Shown: positions 1 to 12,200, numbered from the stretch's first letter. The stretch: DNA of 64,000 nucleotides from Sclerotinia nivalis (GCA_029531795.1 JAPEIS010000004.1:2480001-2544000); one strand, 5' to 3'. Translations and numbers: made by a program. The notes: generated by a model not told the origin, from the letters alone.

Positions 1-1250
1 TAGATTTGATGGTGGTTCAATAATTTGATAGTTGTAAAATACTCCAAATTCTTATGATCTGTGATTATCTAGATCGGAGATAATGCTTCTTTTAATTCTG
101 AACATTATTCCTCGAAGTATCGAATAATAGCCAATAATTCTTTATTATAAATCTTATAATTATATTCAACAATCGAATGCTTTTTCGAAAAATATATAAT
201 AGGTTTTAGGATTCCTATATTGTTGTATTGGGACAGTATTTCAGTAGATACAAAATCGGATATATCGATCTTTACGATTATATCTTTTTCCTAATCGAAA
301 ATAATTAGGATTAGTACTTTAGTAAATACTGTTTTCAAAATGGAAAAAGCTTTCGTATAAACAGAATTCCAAACAAATAGAACATTCTTTCGGATCAGAT
401 TAATCAGTAAATATATAATAAATAAGAAACCATGAATAAATCGTCGATAGAAATTGCCAAACCCGATAAATGCTTATACATCTATTAGATGGACCGGAAT
501 CTTCTATTCGATGATCATTTTGATCTTTGCAAAATCCATTCGGATACTTTCCCGGTCTATAATAAAGCCCAGGAATTTGATTTCAGATTTCAAGAAATCG
601 TATTTCTTCAGATTAGTATACAGATCAATCTTCTTTAAAGCTTTCAGGATTTTTTGAATATGAACAATATATTCAAAGCGGGTTCTATTATAGATCAGAA
701 TATTATCTAAATAAGTAGTATAGAATATATCTAGATATTCTTATAGGGTATTATTAATAAAACATTGGAATATAATAAGTATACTGATCAATCCAAAAGG
801 TATAATTAAGGTTTCAAATAGATTGAAATAGATATAGAAAATAATTAGATGTTTTTGTTCTTCTTTAATCCTTATATTGTTGAATATAAAAATGATATTG
901 ATCTTTGTAAAAAACTTCATTCCCTTCAAATTGTTCAAGGATTCTTTAGTAAACAGTAGTAGATAGCGATCTTTCGTTGATAGATTATTCAGAATTTGAT
1001 AATCGATACAGAATTGTAATCCTCTATCGGGTTTCTTGACAAATAGAATAAACGAAGCTGAAACAAACGAATTTGGATAGATGATTTTTTTTTGAAGGTT
1101 TTCGGATAGTCAATCTTTCAAAGCAGTAAGTTTGTTTCGGGATATGGAATAGAAAATTCCAAATAATAGTTTGGTTTCTTCCTTCAAATAGATATTATGG
1201 TTATATAATCGGTGTGGGGGCAGTTTGTTAGTGTTTCACGGGGAGAATAC
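1..1250 (-). pseudogene. Reverse transcriptase / RNase H relic of the Gypsy element
   Basis: Minus-strand translation shows RT landmarks in order: a VKKPDRGLQFCIDY-like block (near 1050), an LIIPFGL block (near 800), the catalytic box as YLDN instead of YLDD (near 700), and a FLGFIIDRES block (near 560). RNase H follows: a DISDF block near 240, an FSKKHS block near 185, a [12 protein letters not shown] block near 120 followed directly by a stop, and a DNHRS block near 55. The loss of the second aspartate in the RT active site (GAT to AAT) and the in-frame stops show it is dead. The family is the fungal Ty3/Gypsy polyprotein. No single uninterrupted ORF above about 70 codons remains. Confidence 0.85.
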
Positions 1251-3427
1251 ATCGATCCAGGATCGGAATTCTTCAGGCAGGTCAGATGGGACAAAATCTT
1301 TTCTCTGGGATAGAATATCATCAATCAGATTTATAATAATCTAAAACATTTTATAATCGCGGCAAATATATATTGTATAAACTCTTATTGATATAGATAC
1401 AATATCTTTACTTTGAAAAACATCCGGACAAAAAGGTAGATATACCGGGCAGGTTTTCTCCAGAACATCCTGCAATGCTTTCACACGGGATAATTGCAAT
1501 AATGTATTATAGAATTTTCAATAGAATTTGTTATCGAATTGGAATATATTAAATACAAATTCGATATAGAGATTATACTTCTTTAGCTATATTAATTCTA
1601 GAATAATTAAATAATAAGCTAACTTAATAATATAGATTTTTGATTTCTTTTTGTAATAATCATTGATTTATAGATCGATTAGAATATAACAATCCATTTG
1701 GTTTTCAGATAGTATTTTCCCATCGAATCTAATAACTTCGAATGGGATAGATAATTTGTATATTGGAAGCTTGATAATTTCAATTCAACTTCGATCTACG
1801 AAAGTATATCTTTTATATCTGTTATCCATTATAGTATAAGTAGAACAGGATCGATCAAGCATCGGCAAGACAATAATAAACAATATCATTAGATTTGCTT
1901 GATTGTTTGTTTCTTTAATGAAAGATAAGCCTCAAATTATAACGACAAACAAACGTAATATATACAAAGCTTTCGTTTGATAACGATTTATACCAAACAG
2001 ATTCCGTTTCTTGAATTCGGAAAGCCGGAAGGGGACAGACTGTATAATGATATAATATATAATTGAATCTGGGTGGAGGATGGAATAGGGGACGGTAGGG
2101 CAAGATTAATAAAACTAGCTTTAACTTGTATAGAACGATTATCTGGAAACAGATAATCTTTCACACAATAATTGACAGATTTACAATAGAAGTATTTTTC
2201 TTGTTTATATCTATTAATATATCTTTAAGAATTGAAATCTATTAGATCTTTAGCAGGTATAATCGTAATGAGAACAATAAATCGGATAGTAGGATTCGGG
2301 GACGAAGCGGAAGTACAATTAACAGGATTCAGGTTTTGAGTAGTAATACGGGGTAACAGAACGATTAAACTACAACCGGAGCTAATCAATCCTATTAGAT
2401 ACAAACAGCGATTCTCCAATATCTACACGAAAACAACGAATATATCAATATTATTTATAGAAGGTTTGATAATAACAATCTAATTCTTCAGTTTATTCGA
2501 TAGAGTTTATTCTAATAGAATAACCAGGGTATTGTTGTCGTCAACCATCCCGATTTCCAATATTAGTTTTTGAAACTCAATATAGAAGATATAGAACAAT
2601 TGATTCCTTTGTTTTAGATTGATCAAAAGTTTCCAAATTTTGATTTGTTTGTTCTAGTTTCTATAAGCTCTTTTTAGTATTTACAATAAATCCTTATAAT
2701 CGGCAAATTTAACAAATTGTTCTTTGATATTATACAATCGAATTTGCACAACAACGAATCCAATTAATCTTCCAATTATATAAATCAAACAGAAATACAA
2801 AGAAATAAAGTAATTGGAATTAATATATATTTTATTCTGTATTTGATCGATAAATCGATCAAGATCGATTTTCGTTTTATCAAATAATACAAAATCAAAT
2901 ATCTTTTCATTCAATTAAGATTTCGATAAAATAGAAACAGTAATTGGAATTATAATAGAAGTTAAAAACAAAGAATCGATTAGGTCGGTAGGGATTGAAA
3001 CAAACAGAACAACGAGAATAGAATAAAATTGAATTAGATAAATAATCAATTTATTATTCTCCTCTTTCCATTATATAAATATAATTTTTTTGATTTGTAA
3101 ATCGAGAATAAACTTTTGAATTATGGATTATAAATCAATCATTTCTGTTTTTATTCTTATACTGAATTCGTAAAAGGAAATGAGGTAACGATATCAGATT
3201 GTAGTATTATTGATTATAACAGTAACGAATTCTTCAAAGAAACCAAACTGATTAAACAGGTATAAATAGAACGATATTATAGAAGTATTAATATAAATAG
3301 AAAGAAACTATATAATATCATAGAGGCAGTAAACAGAATAACAGAAATCATTTTTATTGATAAAATATAACTCGAAGAGTTACGTTTCTATAGAAGGAAT
3401 GTTTCCTTTAAATATATTTATGTGTGT

Positions 3428-3444
3428 TAGGGCTCCGAGCCCTA
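3428..3444. repeat. Perfect hairpin in the LTR
   Basis: TAGGGCTC and GAGCCCTA are exact reverse complements separated by a single C, giving an 8-bp palindromic arm pair immediately inside the LTR terminus. Confidence 0.7.
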
Positions 3445-3747
3445 GCGTTCTTATAGGGTACGATTACCGAGCGTGCCTCGCTTGGTGCTGGATCGGATAG
3501 ATGGAGCCTACTAAAGGGGCCGGTCCAATGGCCCGGCTCTGACCCCGTGACATCAGGGATCGAAGAATCTAATTGTATTATAAAAGACAGTTGAAATATC
3601 TACTCAAAGGATTAATTCAAAATGTAACAACAATTATATAAACCCTATTGAAGCATTTAGTATATATAATATTAATAAACTTAGATTAGCTAATTAGAAA
3701 CCCAGTGGCCTTTCTCCCTTAGCGTCCTTTATTCCAATTGGGAATTT

Positions 3748-3773
3748 GAGGCCTGTGCTTCGCACAGAGCCTC
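3748..3773. repeat. Strong hairpin near the other LTR end
   Basis: GAGGC-CTGTGC, a TTC loop, then GCACAG-A-GCCTC: an 11-bp stem with one bulged A and a three-base loop. A second small inverted repeat (ATTCC...GGAAT) lies just before it at 3731-3745. Function unknown; it may be part of the LTR's polyadenylation or promoter region. Confidence 0.65.
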
Positions 3774-3796
3774 GGACGAAAAATATCACACACACA

Positions 3797-5491
3797 TCTC
3801 TTCAAGCTGTACTATAGAATATTAGCTACACTTAATAATATATGCTTGATTCCCCTTCCAACAAATATATAGGCACCCAATTAGAGTTCAGCTTGGAGAG
3901 AATCGTGTTATATAATTGATATATAACGGGAAGAGTTTATATATGGACCTTTTTCCAATGAGAAGAAGAAGAATAATGCATTTGATAATTTGATAATTTG
4001 ATATATAAAATAAAATCATTAATCTAGACAATTAATGCTCTCGACGCATAATTATAATATCCATCCCAAACAAACCGAATCTTTCTCTAATTAGTAAATT
4101 TCAAAACTACTTGATAGCTTTATACTTATAGCATAAATTATCATGTGAAACGGTGAAATTTAATGCGTAGTTGAGATTTGCTGATGGTTTGAGGAACTGG
4201 GTGCGTATAACTAGTACTAGTATAAGTAAGTAATATTAAAATGGAATTTTATAAAGAATTTTGTAATGGTTTAATAATTAAGATTAGAAGATGAGGAATA
4301 GAGCTGGTTTTTCATAGTAAGTTGAGAAGGATGGAGGGGGGGTGGTTTGTTATGTTATGCTATACTATGCTAATGTTCTTGGCAGTATATAGCGTGAGTA
4401 AAGGATCACACTAACGTGTATGTTTTGAGGCATGCCCATACCTGGTATTCATAATTAGCCAGCACTATATAGATACTCCTTGTGCCGGGGAAGAGGATGA
4501 AGCCTACGAGGAGGATCCCTTTGGTCGGGTTGTTTGTGTGGGGTTCGTTGTTAGAGATTGTCGGGGAGGGATTGCTTGGGAATCGGGAGGTGGGTGTGTT
4601 ACTTACAGTTGAAGAATGAGATGTATATATTGTGCATACGAGGAATAGTGTCGACGGAAAGAAGCATATTCATATATCTCGTCTGCACACTATTTTGTCT
4701 ATTCAAATCAGTTGGTCTTCCATCGCCGGTGGATGTGCTTTGGGTTGGGTCTATTGGAAGTTTATTTGATCGGGCCATGTTTGATGATTTGTTTTCCAGG
4801 GAATGGATAGAGAGTTTTTCAATGTTTTACACCGAAAGAATTTTAGATCAGGGGAAGAGGAGATGTTTAAAGCTTGTGCTAGATAAGGACATAGTAGATG
4901 CAGGTTCAGGTGAATTGGTTGGGCACAGTCATCAAAAAGCTTTCAGTTATCTCAATGTATAATATCACATCATGTTTGGGACAAGTGAAATCAAGATATC
5001 AATCACCTTTCCAATTTGAGAATATACTACCACGCAAAGCGTCGATGATTTGGCTGCGAGCATTGCCACGCAAAATGTAATCGCCCAATCGCCATAACCT
5101 ACTCGTAGAAGACTTTTAATATTGTATCCAATTGATATTGATCTTGAATCAATATCCATCGTGAATGGTTTGGAATCGTGGGTTGGGTCAAACCAATATT
5201 TTTTACCCCCGGCGCTTGTAAATGCGTGATGACGTGAACTTTGTTTTCGGATGAGAATATACGAAATCTTTATCACGTTTCAGAACACTACTCAATGAAC
5301 TCAAAATGGTAACAAAAGGAGATAGATATAACTATCTTCACCCAAGAGAACATGCGTGGTAGCTTATGTGATAGGTTCAATTATTGAGTCTTTCAAGTGT
5401 GGAATGGACAAGGAAGCTTTTCCCGACATTTCCGGTATTTTCCTACCAACGCCAACGCTATGCAAAAAGAGACAATTCCTCATTAGACTTC
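3797..5491. other. Gene-free, AT-rich stretch beside the retroelement
   Basis: Only short ORFs with no recognisable domains are present (the longest, 4558-4962, has no family resemblance). Composition moves from AT-rich to normal around 4400. Nothing further can be supported. Confidence 0.5.
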
Positions 5492-7102
5492 TTATTTTAC
5501 CCCAGCCACAAGCAAATCTAGCATACCCTTGACCTGCATTGCCTTTTGTGACCTTTCCACTTCCGCTCTTACACGTCGATGTAAGAATCTGATCTGGTGT
5601 TCCAAATCTGGCGAATCAGAGGTATACTCTGCGTATATGTCTAAGAGCAACATAGCAGCATCAGTACATATAGGAACATATCTAGGATCAGTGATATGCT
5701 TTGACACCCATTTGAAAATCGGTTGTATCGTAGTCTCATCACGCTTCTCGAATGCTGCTCGCATGGCACTTCTGTGTCGTAGAGCTGTGAGAAGTGTAAG
5801 AACAGTGACTGCAGGTAGGCCTTTCTGAAGCACACAGTCTAGTGCTTGATGGTATCTCCCCTGTTGGAGTTCACGCTCCCATTCCGGAACTTTCCGCTTT
5901 GTTGAACGCGTATTACCCTCAATTACCACGTCTGCCCCCTCACCCATGAAATCCATGCCTCTAAGCCTCTTTTCTACCCCGCTAGTGTGCTTCCTTTTCT
6001 TGTTCTTCTTGTCATATTCTTCTAATGTGCCATCGAGTAATGCCTGCATCTCCTTCGCCCTTTCTCTTTCCTTCACCTTTTGCTGGCCCGATAGACGCGT
6101 TTTGATTGACAAGACCCCTGATTGCATACCCACAACTAAATGTTTATCCTCTCGATTGGCACCAGAACTAATAACGTTGACCGACAAAACAGGAGCCGAA
6201 TATTTTAATCCAGTAACAACATTCCATCCGGTTGTCTCGAAAACCTTCACATGGCCGTCCAAACCACCGCTAACCAACCTAGTGGCGTTCGATGCGAGGC
6301 ACAACGATGTGACCGTTTTCTGATGGTTCTTGATAATGTGCAATGGCTTTCCGGCGACCAAATCAAGGACTGAGATCTGATTATCCGCTGCAGCAAGAAC
6401 CGTTGTCCCTGAGGGCATAGGGAGTACAGTTTCAACTGGTGCAGCATGCTTAAAGGTCATAGCTGCTCTAGTTGGAACTCTAGGATCCCAAAGTCTAACA
6501 GTCTCATCGTAACTACCAGTCAAGATCATATTTGACATCGACCCAGGCATAAAAGCACCACTTCTAACATAATCCGTATGTCCAATGAAAGTTGTTGTAC
6601 TTTCTTGACTTGGCAGATCCCAAAGCTTAACAGTCCGATCGTCACTAGCACTCATGAGAGTTGTCAATTCTGTTGGTGAAAACTTTGCCGTCCAAACAGG
6701 TTGTTTATGTTCCTCCCATGTTTTTAAAATAGCTCTTGAATTCACATCAAAGACTTGTATCTTTCCAGTTTCGTCACCTGCCACCATAACACGTCCATCT
6801 CGTCGAATCTCTCCACTATGCGCAACATCTGAAAATCGAGTAATAGTCTTCACTAATTTACGTGCGCGAATCGAGTAAATTTGAAGTCGAGTACCGGTGG
6901 TAACACAGAAATAATCATTGCTGGAGGGTAGTAAAGCGTTTGTCGGCGGAGGAGGGAATGATATGTGCGTAATAGGATAATTCGTTGGTGATGGAATGAG
7001 TTGCTGTGAGCGAAATCCTTTCCAATATCGTTGTTCAGGTGTGATTGGCGAAGGGGCAGTAGGAAGTTTCACTGCCGGCAGACTTGTCACTGGTGCGGCC
7101 AT
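5492..7102 (-). CDS. utp15: U3 snoRNP-associated WD40 protein Utp15
   Basis: Single-exon gene of 536 residues. It is a t-UTP/UtpA component of the small-subunit processome, acting in the nucleolus in early pre-18S rRNA processing and linked to rDNA transcription. The N-terminal two thirds (about 30-330) is a WD40 propeller with clear repeats, for example DDRTVKLWD and YDETVRLWD. The C-terminal part (about 385-530) matches the UTP15 C-terminal domain and is preceded by a basic segment (KKNKKRKH). Length fits yeast and fungal Utp15 (about 510-550). The start at 7102 opens directly with the conserved N-terminus of the family. It is transcribed toward the retroelement; the nearest upstream gene is kilobases away. 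Confidence 0.92.
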   Translation of the reverse strand: MAAPVTSLPAVKLPTAPSPITPEQRYWKGFRSQQLIPSPTNYPITHISFPPPPTNALLPSSNDYFCVTTGTRLQIYSIRARKLVKTITRFSDVAHSGEIRRDGRVMVAGDETGKIQVFDVNSRAILKTWEEHKQPVWTAKFSPTELTTLMSASDDRTVKLWDLPSQESTTTFIGHTDYVRSGAFMPGSMSNMILTGSYDETVRLWDPRVPTRAAMTFKHAAPVETVLPMPSGTTVLAAADNQISVLDLVAGKPLHIIKNHQKTVTSLCLASNATRLVSGGLDGHVKVFETTGWNVVTGLKYSAPVLSVNVISSGANREDKHLVVGMQSGVLSIKTRLSGQQKVKERERAKEMQALLDGTLEEYDKKNKKRKHTSGVEKRLRGMDFMGEGADVVIEGNTRSTKRKVPEWERELQQGRYHQALDCVLQKGLPAVTVLTLLTALRHRSAMRAAFEKRDETTIQPIFKWVSKHITDPRYVPICTDAAMLLLDIYAEYTSDSPDLEHQIRFLHRRVRAEVERSQKAMQVKGMLDLLVAGVK

Positions 7103-9191
7103 ACTGAAATCTTATGAAAATAATTTAAGATTGAGATGTCGCAAAAGGAATGATATTTCACTTCAATGGAGCTTGCGATGCGATTCGCAAAAAAAAAAGT
7201 TAAGGACGGGATCTGGAGGTTATTTTTCCCGATGAGCTAGACTATAACAAGTTAGTCAAGACTGCACATGCCACTTTAATCTTTCCAGCATTCTAATAAA
7301 TGCATGGACCTGTAAATAGTGAAGACATTACCTACCTACGCCTTGATGTGCGGTTTCCATTGTTCAAAATCTTCTCAACCCATTGGTACCTTATATCAAT
7401 GGCAGGACCTTTTCATCTAAGATTTGCTTCATATGCTTTTCTCCAGTCCATACATTGACGGTGTCTCACAGCAGTGTATACCAGGGTAGTGATAGGACCG
7501 CAGTTATGTACTGTGTTTGACCTGATAGGACGACGTTGAGGTCATTTATGTTGGTTGATGTATCTACGACGGTTTTTACCTTCTATCTGCCCATCCGATG
7601 GACTTTCAGCTATGGACAACTTTCTTTTTTTATAAAGTGCGACACGTTTCTGGTATTCATATACCCGGCAGAGGCACAAGTTCAGGGTATCCAATAGTCC
7701 AGACTGCAATCCAACAATGAGAAGCTTTGGGATTCCTGGATTTATTTGGAATATTCAAATCAATTGAAATAATGAATTATATTTAAATATTCAATTTCGA
7801 TCATTGAAAGCTTAAATCTAGTCTGCCAGTCCGGACTATTGGACACCCTGCGTAACAAGTCTGTAGTCCAAGTCTATAAGAGTTACTCTGTGACTTTACT
7901 CTCAAACATTGCTGGCCAGGTGCGAAGCGCCACTGCATCTTTCACAAATATTTTCTCGGAGCGCACTTTCGCGTCGCCTTTCTTTCTTTGATCAAACTTC
8001 CCTGAAGAGCAAGTTACGAACCAAGTGGGATAACAACTGAAGGCAGCTTGTCTTTCTTTCCTTTCTTCAAATATACTCTGGCCCTTCATTTGTCCTGGTA
8101 AGTGCTATGGCGTTACAGAATGAATGCCCCATTGTCACTTAAGCTGTTCAATCTGGTTATCTTCTCCCGTCCCAAAGTTACTCACGCCCGTTCGAAACGA
8201 GCAAGGCATGATATAGTCTTAGTAGTACCTTGCACATGAGCTATCCGATTAGCTATGCTCAACACAAGGGCTGACATGACAGCATCTCATTGCCAAGGCC
8301 CAAATGCGAGCTCATATGCAGAACTAGTGGTCCTGAAAGGTTGCGCGTATTCGCACCCTGCGTATCGCAGAGAGAGAATCTTCTAGTTGAGAGATTGGAA
8401 GTACCTTTGCCTATTATTCTCTGGTCATATGCACAAAAGATATGCTCGTCAGAATCAAAATTGCCCTTTTTCTGGCTGGGTCTTGACACTGCTATGATAA
8501 CAAAACGTCCTCGTAAATGTATCTGGACTCTGGACACTAAGCTGTTGCGTTGTGATTTGAGAAGATCTCCATTTTTGACTTGCGGTACAACTATATTTAT
8601 GACCATGCTCCTTCACAAAGGCTTAACAAGAACAAAGGTCTCATTCTCCTTTGCTCCATACAAGAAATGGAATGAAGCTTTTCAATAACGAAGAGTGACT
8701 TAATTTCCAAGGAAGCCTCCTTGAATGTCTTTTTCACGAAGACCCAACTCCCAAGCCTGCAACAAAACCATTACTCCAAACTCCATTTCTGCTAAATTCA
8801 AACGCCGAAAACAAGCAGTAAATCATGCAAAGCAAAATAGACGAGACCTAGAAACCAACGACGCAACCATGGTTTTGATCGGCTGCAGAAAATCTGAATC
8901 GAGGTATGCTTGTGTGTAACGATGAACATTCAAAATCTTCCGGCTGTAGTGGCAGTTGATTGAACATCGTGACGACCATTTGGTTCCGGTTGCATGAAAC
9001 GATTCGAGGTGAAGAGTCGCCAGAGAAACAACTGATCAACTATCCTTCGGGTTTTGATGCACCTCGTAATTGCGAATGTTTGTATTCCAGTGGAACTATA
9101 TCCTACACCGTTGATTAGTATCACACTCAAACCCTAGCCAACTACTAGACGTCGCACCAAATCTACCAGAAACTGAGCATCCCATACGTTC
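7103..9191. other. Intergenic region, mostly featureless
   Basis: Besides the TIR element at 7683-7850 there are only overlapping ORFs on both strands (for example 8290-8688 and 8259-8606) without domain resemblance or intron signals joining them into a gene. 7103-7240 is presumably the UTP15 promoter. Confidence 0.5.
7683..7850. mobile_element. 168-bp MITE-like element with terminal inverted repeats
   Basis: The left end CAGGGTATCCAATAGTCC (7683-7700) is matched by the reverse complement of the right end, CAGGGTGTCCAATAGTCC (7833-7850), and the match continues about seven bases inward with one or two mismatches. The inside is AT-rich, carries HindIII-like AAGCTT motifs near both arms and has no coding capacity. 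Size, TIRs and AT-rich core fit a non-autonomous DNA transposon (MITE). An ACAAGT hexamer occurs on both sides (7676-7681 and 7855-7860) and might be a target duplication, but it is not flush with the TIRs, so this is weak. Confidence 0.7.
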
Positions 9192-9302
9192 TTACACCGC
9201 CATTGCTGGTCCATCTTTCTGCCTTGATATGTTGATCAAAGAAAAAATTCCAATCGCTAATAAAACAACTGCGACGAAACCTAATACGGCAACGTTGTCC
9301 AT
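9192..9302 (-). CDS. Candidate 36-residue single-pass membrane microprotein
   Basis: A complete ATG-to-TAA ORF of 36 codons. Residues 4-24 form an uninterrupted hydrophobic helix (core VAVLGFVAVVLLAIGIF), followed by a short polar tail with RQKDG. A short N-terminus, one membrane segment and a basic or polar tail are typical of genuine small membrane subunits in the ER or mitochondria. The start context (CAGAATGG) has a purine at -3 and G at +4. I do not recognise the family; it does not look like Ost4, Tom5/6/7 or Ysy6. It lies isolated between gene-poor stretches. It could be chance, since short hydrophobic ORFs are common. Confidence 0.35.
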   Translation of the reverse strand: MDNVAVLGFVAVVLLAIGIFSLINISRQKDGPAMAV

Positions 9303-12200
9303 TCTGATGATGTTTTCACTTTTGATGCGGGGATGTTTCTAAGTAAAGGTGTGGCAAAAGGAGTACTGTTAAAGGTTGAATGAACTAGTGACAATCAGAG
9401 GTGGGCGTGGATGAGGATTGTAATAAAGACCGACAACAATAGTGGACAGTATTCAAATATCCTTTGCAATACTGGCTGAGGAAAATAACGTGGAAAAGGT
9501 GGATAGAAAAAATTCAAGAGATATTTTCGAGGGCGAGTCGAGCACATATACGAATTCCTCCACATTTACTACATGTTCATCAATCGTCAGCCTCGATCAG
9601 CAATGGCTCCTTTATACCTGCGTTGTATGTTACAACTCTATGATTGGGGTTTTTCGCTTCTCACTACAAGTGACTAAACCTTTATTGGTAAGTCAACCAG
9701 GTATTCATACAGGATTCGTACCAATTAAAGCGCAATTTGATCTTTATGTCAAAGTTTGGGAGATATAAGGCCCACTTGTCTTATGGTTTCCTACTCATAT
9801 CGGCACCAAAGGCTGCCTGAATACAGATTGAGATTCTTAAGATTAAACACCTCGTTTCCCGGACTTCGAGAAAGAGATTCATTACAATCATAATTTAGCG
9901 CCGTATAGGTCTGGTCATCATTCGTTCAATATCAAAATCGTTAGATGCGCAAGCAGGTCTCCATATGTTGGCTAGGGTTGCAAATGAAGCAAATTTCATT
10001 GAAAGACTATCGCTTGATTGTCCTTCCATCCGAATCTTAAACATAGTACTACTCTGTAGTTCCGACATAATGGTATTCAGGGTTCAATCAACTGTCAACT
10101 GGTCGGTAGCTTCTACTCAGGGGTAATTTTGGCTCGAGCCAAATTAATCTCCCAACTTCATTCAAGCGAACCAAATCATATTATATTGTGTACGATCCAC
10201 TATCGCAAAAGGGAATGCACGGGTGGAACTGACCACCAATTGGTATTTTCCTAGCAGGGTCCACACAAGCGGGGTTGTACCTAAAAGCGTATCACCCTGA
10301 TTTAGTTTAGCGACTGGGTATCTGACTGACATGAACACCCACGATTTTACTTCGATTGCGCTGTCTATCATTTGTTCTATTAAACTGGTTGATATACCTG
10401 TAATTTGTGTGGCGGAGTGAATCGATTACACCTTACGATTTTGCGAAAATTTCTATTTATGCCTAGTTGAGGGCTGTTGCCCCTTTACTCAGGGGAATAT
10501 ATTTCGACCTTATCTACCAATTGATCTGGCTCGTAAGGACCTGGTCGTCGTACGGAACCGGCATGCCAATGAGAACCTGTCTCGTTAGGACCCTGTTGTT
10601 GTTTTTTAGAGCGATACCGCATCTCCTTGGGAGATTCAGACACTACTAGTGGGTGCCTCTTTTACCGCCTCTAGGGAGGTTTATGTAAAATATTGCGTTT
10701 TGATAACCAAGTCTGAAGATCAATAATTCTAGAACCACCTTGATTTCCCCTTCCACAAGGCTTGCATGATAACCTCAACTCTAAACCCGCTCTCTTGCTG
10801 CTCGAAGTTTGCAGGAGCGAATATTTTGTTTCCTGTCATTCTTTAAATCGTGGACTGATCACTTTGATTTAGTTCTTTTCCATCTCAACCTCTTCCTTAC
10901 TCGTAGATTATATACATTATAGATGAGCAAGGAACATTGACAGAAAACAACGCTGATACCATATTCAGTATCAAGGACATTTATCTCTTTCTACGTCCTA
11001 TTATTCTCGAAGCCTTCCCACTTCGAACACTATCATGGAATATAATTGATTGGGTGGCTTCTGCGTGAGCTGCCTGGGGTCACTGGCTAAATTGTGAGGT
11101 TAATATTATAGCCTAGCTGCTGAGATGTACCATTTGACGAACCTCTGCTGGATTGAATACTAGTCGCTGAAGTATTACATAACACTTCTGGTGGATTCTA
11201 AGTATGCCACAGAACGTAGGTCTCTAAAAACATCAGAAGAAAAATGCTTAGTTCATTCCTCCACTCCAATACCACCTAGATAATTGCTAATCACATCTCT
11301 TATCCACTTCATTCATATATAGAAGTCCATATCTTCAATCAACGAAAGTGCGTAATCCTCGCATCTTCGTTGCCTTTCTACGCTCTTGAATCTAAGTGAA
11401 GTATCGCCATTCAAATATTTCCAGCTCGGGGTTGTTTTCTGTCATATAGTTGAGGTTCTCTCTTTCTTATTATTGCAGTATTACACTATCTAAAAATATT
11501 TACCTCATCACAGATGTGGACCACATCTTTCAAGTTTTCACTACAGAAAACACGCACATACATGAACTTCCTTGATACTGAAGAATCAACTAGTACCTCA
11601 ATGATTATACTAGCACATGATTCCTTTAACAAAGTTGTTTGCTTCATTAACATCAAATAGTGGTAAACGTCTCCAAGACACAATAATGGTATAGTAATTT
11701 TACATTAACTCAGATAATTAGTTCCAGAACATCATATAGAGCTAGAATGAATTGATGAGATCCTTCTTGTCATTATTCGAGTGTATCAATTTGCAGTTTT
11801 GTAATGCAATGCAGTGAGATACTCTCTTGATAAATGAATAGAGAGATGTCTATATCTTAGATTACTCAAGTATACTCCCATATCAAGTAATACAAACTTT
11901 GAAAACTTATATTGATTTCTCTTGAGAAAATAATATCGAAAAAATAATATTGATATTTTTATAGAAGAATTTCATTAGTATCATAGATAATCTTTTATTT
12001 CTCATCATGCTATCCTATTCATTATCGTGTATATAAATACTTACGTATTCCAATTCCTACTTTCCCTACATGTTGTATACTATACTAACCTAACCTATCA
12101 CTATACCTCTACCTACGCCTGCATTCCCAAATATTGGTATCCTCACTTTCCTTTGTTTTTCTTCATCACACAATTTCGCCCACTTCACTCACTAAACTCA
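9303..12200. other. Gene-free stretch of about 2.9 kb
   Basis: No ORF above about 110 codons, no recognisable domain and no clear repeat. 11700-12060 is AT-rich. The segment next to 12201 is the 3' side of the F-box gene and is CT-rich on the plus strand. Confidence 0.5.

Larger units (their letters stand above)
1..3796 (-). mobile_element. Decayed Ty3/Gypsy LTR retrotransposon, cut by the window edge
   Basis: The stretch is strikingly AT-rich compared with the rest of the window. Read on the minus strand it gives, from right to left, a protease-like region (about 1700-2110), a reverse transcriptase (about 500-1250) and an RNase H relic (1-430). That order, with integrase expected beyond the left edge, is the Ty3/Gypsy pol order. 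Frames are interrupted by many stops, several from TGG turned into TAA or TAG, and G-to-A type changes dominate on the minus strand. This is what repeat-induced point mutation (RIP) leaves. The right end is a probable 5' LTR at 3421-3796. Gag (about 2100-3420) is no longer recognisable. The element is certainly inactive. Domain assignment is by eye against remembered family motifs, and the exact outer boundary is inferred from the LTR ends. Confidence 0.85.
3421..3796 (-). repeat. Probable 5' LTR of the Gypsy element
   Basis: A segment of about 376 bp starts TGTGTGT and ends ACACACA, matching the TG...CA rule for LTRs with a short terminal inverted repeat. It lies on the upstream side of the minus-strand pol relic, where the 5' LTR should be. 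It differs sharply in base composition from the body: 3421-3570 and 3700-3780 are GC-moderate with several hairpins, the middle is AT-rich. The base triplet next to it on the internal side (TAA on the minus strand) could be a mutated TGG of a primer binding site, but that is a guess. No second copy is in the window, so the LTR call is unproven. Confidence 0.5.

Noticed and set aside
4558..4962. 134-codon plus-strand ORF
   Set aside because: Hydrophobic/mixed composition without recognisable family and directly beside decayed repeat DNA.
8259..8688. Overlapping ORFs of 115 and 132 codons on opposite strands
   Set aside because: No domain, no splice-linked neighbours, and mutual overlap; typical chance ORFs in intergenic DNA.
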